From Candidatus Zhuqueibacterota bacterium (lineage in GTDB: Bacteria > Zhuqueibacterota > Zhuqueibacteria > Thermofontimicrobiales > Thiofontviventaceae): a stretch of DNA of 8,518 bases. Each line of letters begins with the position of its first letter. Within the stretch, counting starts at the first letter, position 1. Position numbers and translations under genes: made by a program. Shown here in pieces: positions 5,988 through 8,518 of this stretch. The stretch lies in the NCBI GenBank assembly GCA_014729735.1, contig WJJN01000691.1:1-8518 (forward strand), read 5' to 3'. The notes beneath the pieces are model-generated. The model worked only from the letters and a program-made list of their open reading frames with translations. It made no database searches and was not told where the DNA came from.

Positions 5988-8518
5988 TCACTTCAACAAA
6001 ATCATTCGCTTTCTGACGACAAAATCTTTTACTTTTAATTGATAAAAATAAATTCCAGTGCTTAATTGAGAAGCATCGAGAACCACCCGGTGCGTCCCCG
6101 CTGGCAGCTCTTTATTAACCAATGTCGTTATTTCCTGTCCGTTTATGTTATACACTTTCAGGGACACGAATCCATGCTCTTTGATAGAAAACCGAATGGT
6201 GGTCTCCGGATTGAACGGATTCGGATAATTCTGATCCAGGCTATTAGATGCCGGTACAACAGGCTCTCTGGCGATCTTCTGAACTCCCGTGATATCGCTT
6301 TCAAGCCATGATAAAATATTTGCCAGCAACTGGTTGCGGGTAGCAAATCCGGGGAATTCGCTGTTTACGCCCTCCATGCCAAATCCCATAAACACGATTT
6401 TGGAATTGGTTTGAACATCCTGAACTCTGACTGCGGCAGCGGTTTCCGGATACTTGCTGTAACGCAGCATCACTTTCGCCGTATCATCCGGAATCAAATT
6501 ATCGGGTGACACCTGATTACGGGCACCATCACCGCCGGCAATGACGATCTGCTTCAGCGTATCACTCACCGGATCGCCGGTAACGCCTTTTAACAGTCGA
6601 TCAGCAATGTTTTCAGCCCACTCGACATGCAATACATCACTTAAAAAATTGCTTCCCTGTTGCGCTAAATTTTCAGCAATATTCTGCCCCGTTAATAACA
6701 ACCGACCGCCGTCTTTCAAAAACATCCGCAACGAATCCTGTTCTGCAGGAGTCAAGGCTGTTTCCAATTCTTTGCCGGTAATCCAAATCATTGTATTATA
6801 AGAATAGCCTTTTGTAAGAGCAGTGCTCACTTCTAAATTCGCGTCATCGAATGGCTGATCAAGACTATCGAGAGATGCCTGAATGAAGGTCTCGAAATCG
6901 TCTCCACCATCATCATCCACCAGTAGGATGCCGGGTATACCGATCATCGTGCTGATTTTGCGGTTTTCGACAAACGGCTCAAAAGCTGCAATGCCGCTGA
7001 TTTCGAGATCGAAATATACGCGATGCGTTTCAAATTGCGGACTGATCCCGAACATAAACGGCGCGGCGCTGGTTTCGACAAGTGATTTTGATGAGAGGTC
7101 GCCTAAAAACAGCTCGTCATTCTGAAAACTGATACCGGAATCTGCTGTGCTGATTTTCACGGTAACATCGCTCAATTCAGCCCATTCATTGCCCAACCGG
7201 ATCGAAAGTGCCGCAGTTTCGCCGGCTTCCGCTCTGCCATTCAGATTTCCGTCCACATCTTCGACATTCGTGATCCCCACCGCGAGGTAAGGACGACCGT
7301 AAAAAACTTCCACATTAGCAGTCATAACAGAATCCGGCTGACTGATATTCCAGACTGCCACTTGTGTTGGGTTTTCATTGTAGTCCAGACTGTTGGGATT
7401 AGAGAATTCATCGAATGCCGTGTTGTTCATTCCACCAGGAAATGGATCGCCGATATCGCCTCTATTATAACCGTCGTCGAGATGACGCATTCCGTCCGCT
7501 GCTTCGAGATCGACCAATTTATGCAGCTCATCACGGTTCGATATCCTGGAATTATCCACATGCCAGATCAGCAAACCGCCGGAATATATATATTCGTCAA
7601 AGCCTGTTTTTTGGCGATTTTCGACTAAAAAATATTCTCTGCCCAAAGGCAGATCGGCTCCGAAACGGCTTAGATAGGAATCGACATTCCCATTGCGCCA
7701 TATTTTATAGACTACCGGAGGCACATCACTTTCGACCTGTGGAAATTGCAAATCCTGATAATTCGCATCCACAACGACCGGAATAATCCAGCCGAGAGCC
7801 TCCTTGCACCAGGCACTCATGTGCACCGGTTTTCCGGAATGCCGCCCGTCGCCGCCGTAGCTTCCGCCGCCCATCAGGCACCAGTTGCCAACACCCTCAG
7901 AAGTTTCTGCCGGGGGATCGTCTGTATCATATAAATCGGGCAATCCCAGTGCGTGACCGAATTCGTGGCAGAAAACACCAATTTCGATCAGGTCGTTCTG
8001 TGTTCCGTCGCCTGATAATTCGGGCTGGATAATATAATCATTAATACGAATACGACCGCCATTTGCCCGAGGATCATTGGTCGTATATACGCCTACTCCG
8101 CCGCCTGACAATGACCAGCGATGCGACCAAATATTATCGCTGTCTCCGGCTTCTGCGCCTCCGCCCGTATGCACGATCACCAGTGCATCGACGGTTCCGT
8201 CATCATCACCGGAATTTGGGATGCCATCCGGTCCATCGTTATCATACTTTCCGAAATCCACTTCACTGTCTGCCAGAATTGCAAGGTCCATTACAAATTG
8301 CGGCGCACCGCCAGCCAGCCCGCTTTCACGATTCGCATAAAACGATTGAGTCCCGGGTGCCTGATACCAACCAAATACATCGCCGTCTAAAGTAAAGCTC
8401 CCGTATGAAATTTTTTCGTAGTAATCCGTCATGGTTCCGGTCGGATTCGGACCGTCGAATAACAGCGCCTGGAAGTCTTCTACATCAAAAGTTGAGGAGC
8501 TATTTGAATACGAGCCTA
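5988..8518 (-). CDS. Secreted M6-family metallopeptidase with GATase-like and T9SS sorting domains (5' end outside window)
   Basis: A zinc endopeptidase of family M6 (immune inhibitor A type), expected to be secreted. The frame is open to the window edge, so the N-terminus (signal peptide, propeptide) is missing; 842 residues are visible, numbered from the codon at 8516-8514. The Met at 8432 is internal: the 28 residues before it (including DFQALLFDGPNPTGT) are typical M6 sequence and run straight into MTDYYEKISYG. The zinc motif HEFGHALGLPD gives His184, Glu185, His188, Gly191 and Asp194, with the Met-turn in NWCLMGGG at Met215. Other M6 marks are DDDGTVDALVIVHTG before the zinc site and YFLVENRQ, GLLIWHVD and DPFPG after it. 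Then follow a beta domain (about 409-527), a GATase-like fold (528-740) and a T9SS sorting domain (757-842). It is the first gene of the visible cluster, 74 bases ahead of the central S8 peptidase, with no convincing terminator between. Confidence 0.95.
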   Translation of the reverse strand, partial: GSYSNSSSTFDVEDFQALLFDGPNPTGTMTDYYEKISYGSFTLDGDVFGWYQAPGTQSFYANRESGLAGGAPQFVMDLAILADSEVDFGKYDNDGPDGIPNSGDDDGTVDALVIVHTGGGAEAGDSDNIWSHRWSLSGGGVGVYTTNDPRANGGRIRINDYIIQPELSGDGTQNDLIEIGVFCHEFGHALGLPDLYDTDDPPAETSEGVGNWCLMGGGSYGGDGRHSGKPVHMSAWCKEALGWIIPVVVDANYQDLQFPQVESDVPPVVYKIWRNGNVDSYLSRFGADLPLGREYFLVENRQKTGFDEYIYSGGLLIWHVDNSRISNRDELHKLVDLEAADGMRHLDDGYNRGDIGDPFPGGMNNTAFDEFSNPNSLDYNENPTQVAVWNISQPDSVMTANVEVFYGRPYLAVGITNVEDVDGNLNGRAEAGETAALSIRLGNEWAELSDVTVKISTADSGISFQNDELFLGDLSSKSLVETSAAPFMFGISPQFETHRVYFDLEISGIAAFEPFVENRKISTMIGIPGILLVDDDGGDDFETFIQASLDSLDQPFDDANLEVSTALTKGYSYNTMIWITGKELETALTPAEQDSLRMFLKDGGRLLLTGQNIAENLAQQGSNFLSDVLHVEWAENIADRLLKGVTGDPVSDTLKQIVIAGGDGARNQVSPDNLIPDDTAKVMLRYSKYPETAAAVRVQDVQTNSKIVFMGFGMEGVNSEFPGFATRNQLLANILSWLESDITGVQKIAREPVVPASNSLDQNYPNPFNPETTIRFSIKEHGFVSLKVYNINGQEITTLVNKELPAGTHRVVLDASQLSTGIYFYQLKVKDFVVRKRMILLK
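5991..6248 (-). other. T9SS type A sorting domain of the M6 peptidase
   Basis: The last 86 residues. They begin ASNSLDQNYPNPFNPETTI, continue with FVSLKVYNINGQEITTL, PAGTHRVVLDAS and STGIYFYQLK, and end RKRMILLK at the stop. It aligns along its length with the end of the central S8 protein (PNPFNP, GQ, G-Y/H, SG/TG-(I/L)-F-Y, R/K-M-(V/I)-LLK), so both products probably use the same export route. Confidence 0.85.
6303..7292 (-). repeat. Shared post-catalytic module, copy in the M6 peptidase
   Basis: Residues about 409-738 (numbered from 8516). The beta domain opens with EDVDGNLNGRAEAGETAALS. The GATase-like fold opens with ILLVDDDGGDD and has LKDGGRLLLTGQNIA, TGDPVSDTL, GDGARNQ and a closing NILSWL. 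Each block has a counterpart in the same order in the central S8 protein (3487-4491). Similarity is evident in protein but low in DNA, so the duplication or exchange is old. Confidence 0.7.

Noticed and set aside
8430..8432. ATG on the minus strand as a possible start of the M6 gene
   Set aside because: The frame stays open to the window edge, and the 28 residues upstream (for example DFQALLF and PTGT) continue typical M6 sequence. A protein starting here would also have no signal peptide.
1..8518. Search for tRNA, rRNA, CRISPR arrays, insertion sequences and attachment sites
   Set aside because: Apart from the two short gaps the whole window is coding. No regularly spaced repeats, transposase motifs or terminal inverted repeats were seen.

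Overview
The window carries three long genes, all on the minus strand and read from high to low coordinates. All three encode large secreted peptidases: a zinc metallopeptidase of family M6 (5' end outside the window), a complete subtilisin-type S8 peptidase of 1273 residues, and a second, quite different S8 peptidase whose C-terminus lies beyond position 1. Nearly all the sequence is coding. The two gaps are 74 and 154 bases. I see no RNA gene, CRISPR array, insertion sequence or phage gene, and no believable plus-strand gene.

The organism is most likely a Gram-negative bacterium of the Fibrobacteres-Chlorobi-Bacteroidetes (FCB) group or a neighbouring candidate phylum (for example Calditrichota, KSB1, Ignavibacteria or Marinimicrobia). 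This rests on the two visible C-termini. Both carry a PNPFNP-type, FlgD-Ig-like domain ending in (K/R)M(V/I)LLK, the layout of type A sorting domains of the type IX secretion system (T9SS). The base composition is moderate and gives no further help. The assignment to a phylum is inference.

Layout from the upstream end: positions 8518-5988 hold the M6 peptidase. A 74-base gap follows, with no convincing terminator, so the next gene may be co-transcribed. Positions 5913-2092 hold the first S8 peptidase. The 154-base gap after it holds a good intrinsic terminator (2030-2062), then a sigma70-like promoter (1981-2009) and a strong Shine-Dalgarno sequence (1942-1950) serving the second S8 peptidase at 1937-1. 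The likely picture is one unit with M6 and S8, and a separately promoted second S8 gene.

The most notable point is the domain architecture. The M6 and first S8 enzymes belong to unrelated catalytic clans, yet share a two-domain module directly after the catalytic part: a beta-rich domain opening with an Asp/Gly/Asn-rich GR..GET motif, then a glutamine-amidotransferase-like (ThuA/DUF4350-like) fold starting LLVDDD. Both also share the sorting domain. The first S8 protein additionally carries a MAM-like jelly roll of the kind usually seen in M6 immune-inhibitor-A peptidases. The second S8 peptidase has an insertion of about 150 residues between its oxyanion-hole Asn and its catalytic Ser, resembling CspA-like subtilases. 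Together they look like a locus for extracellular protein breakdown or surface-protein processing. The substrates cannot be told from the sequence.
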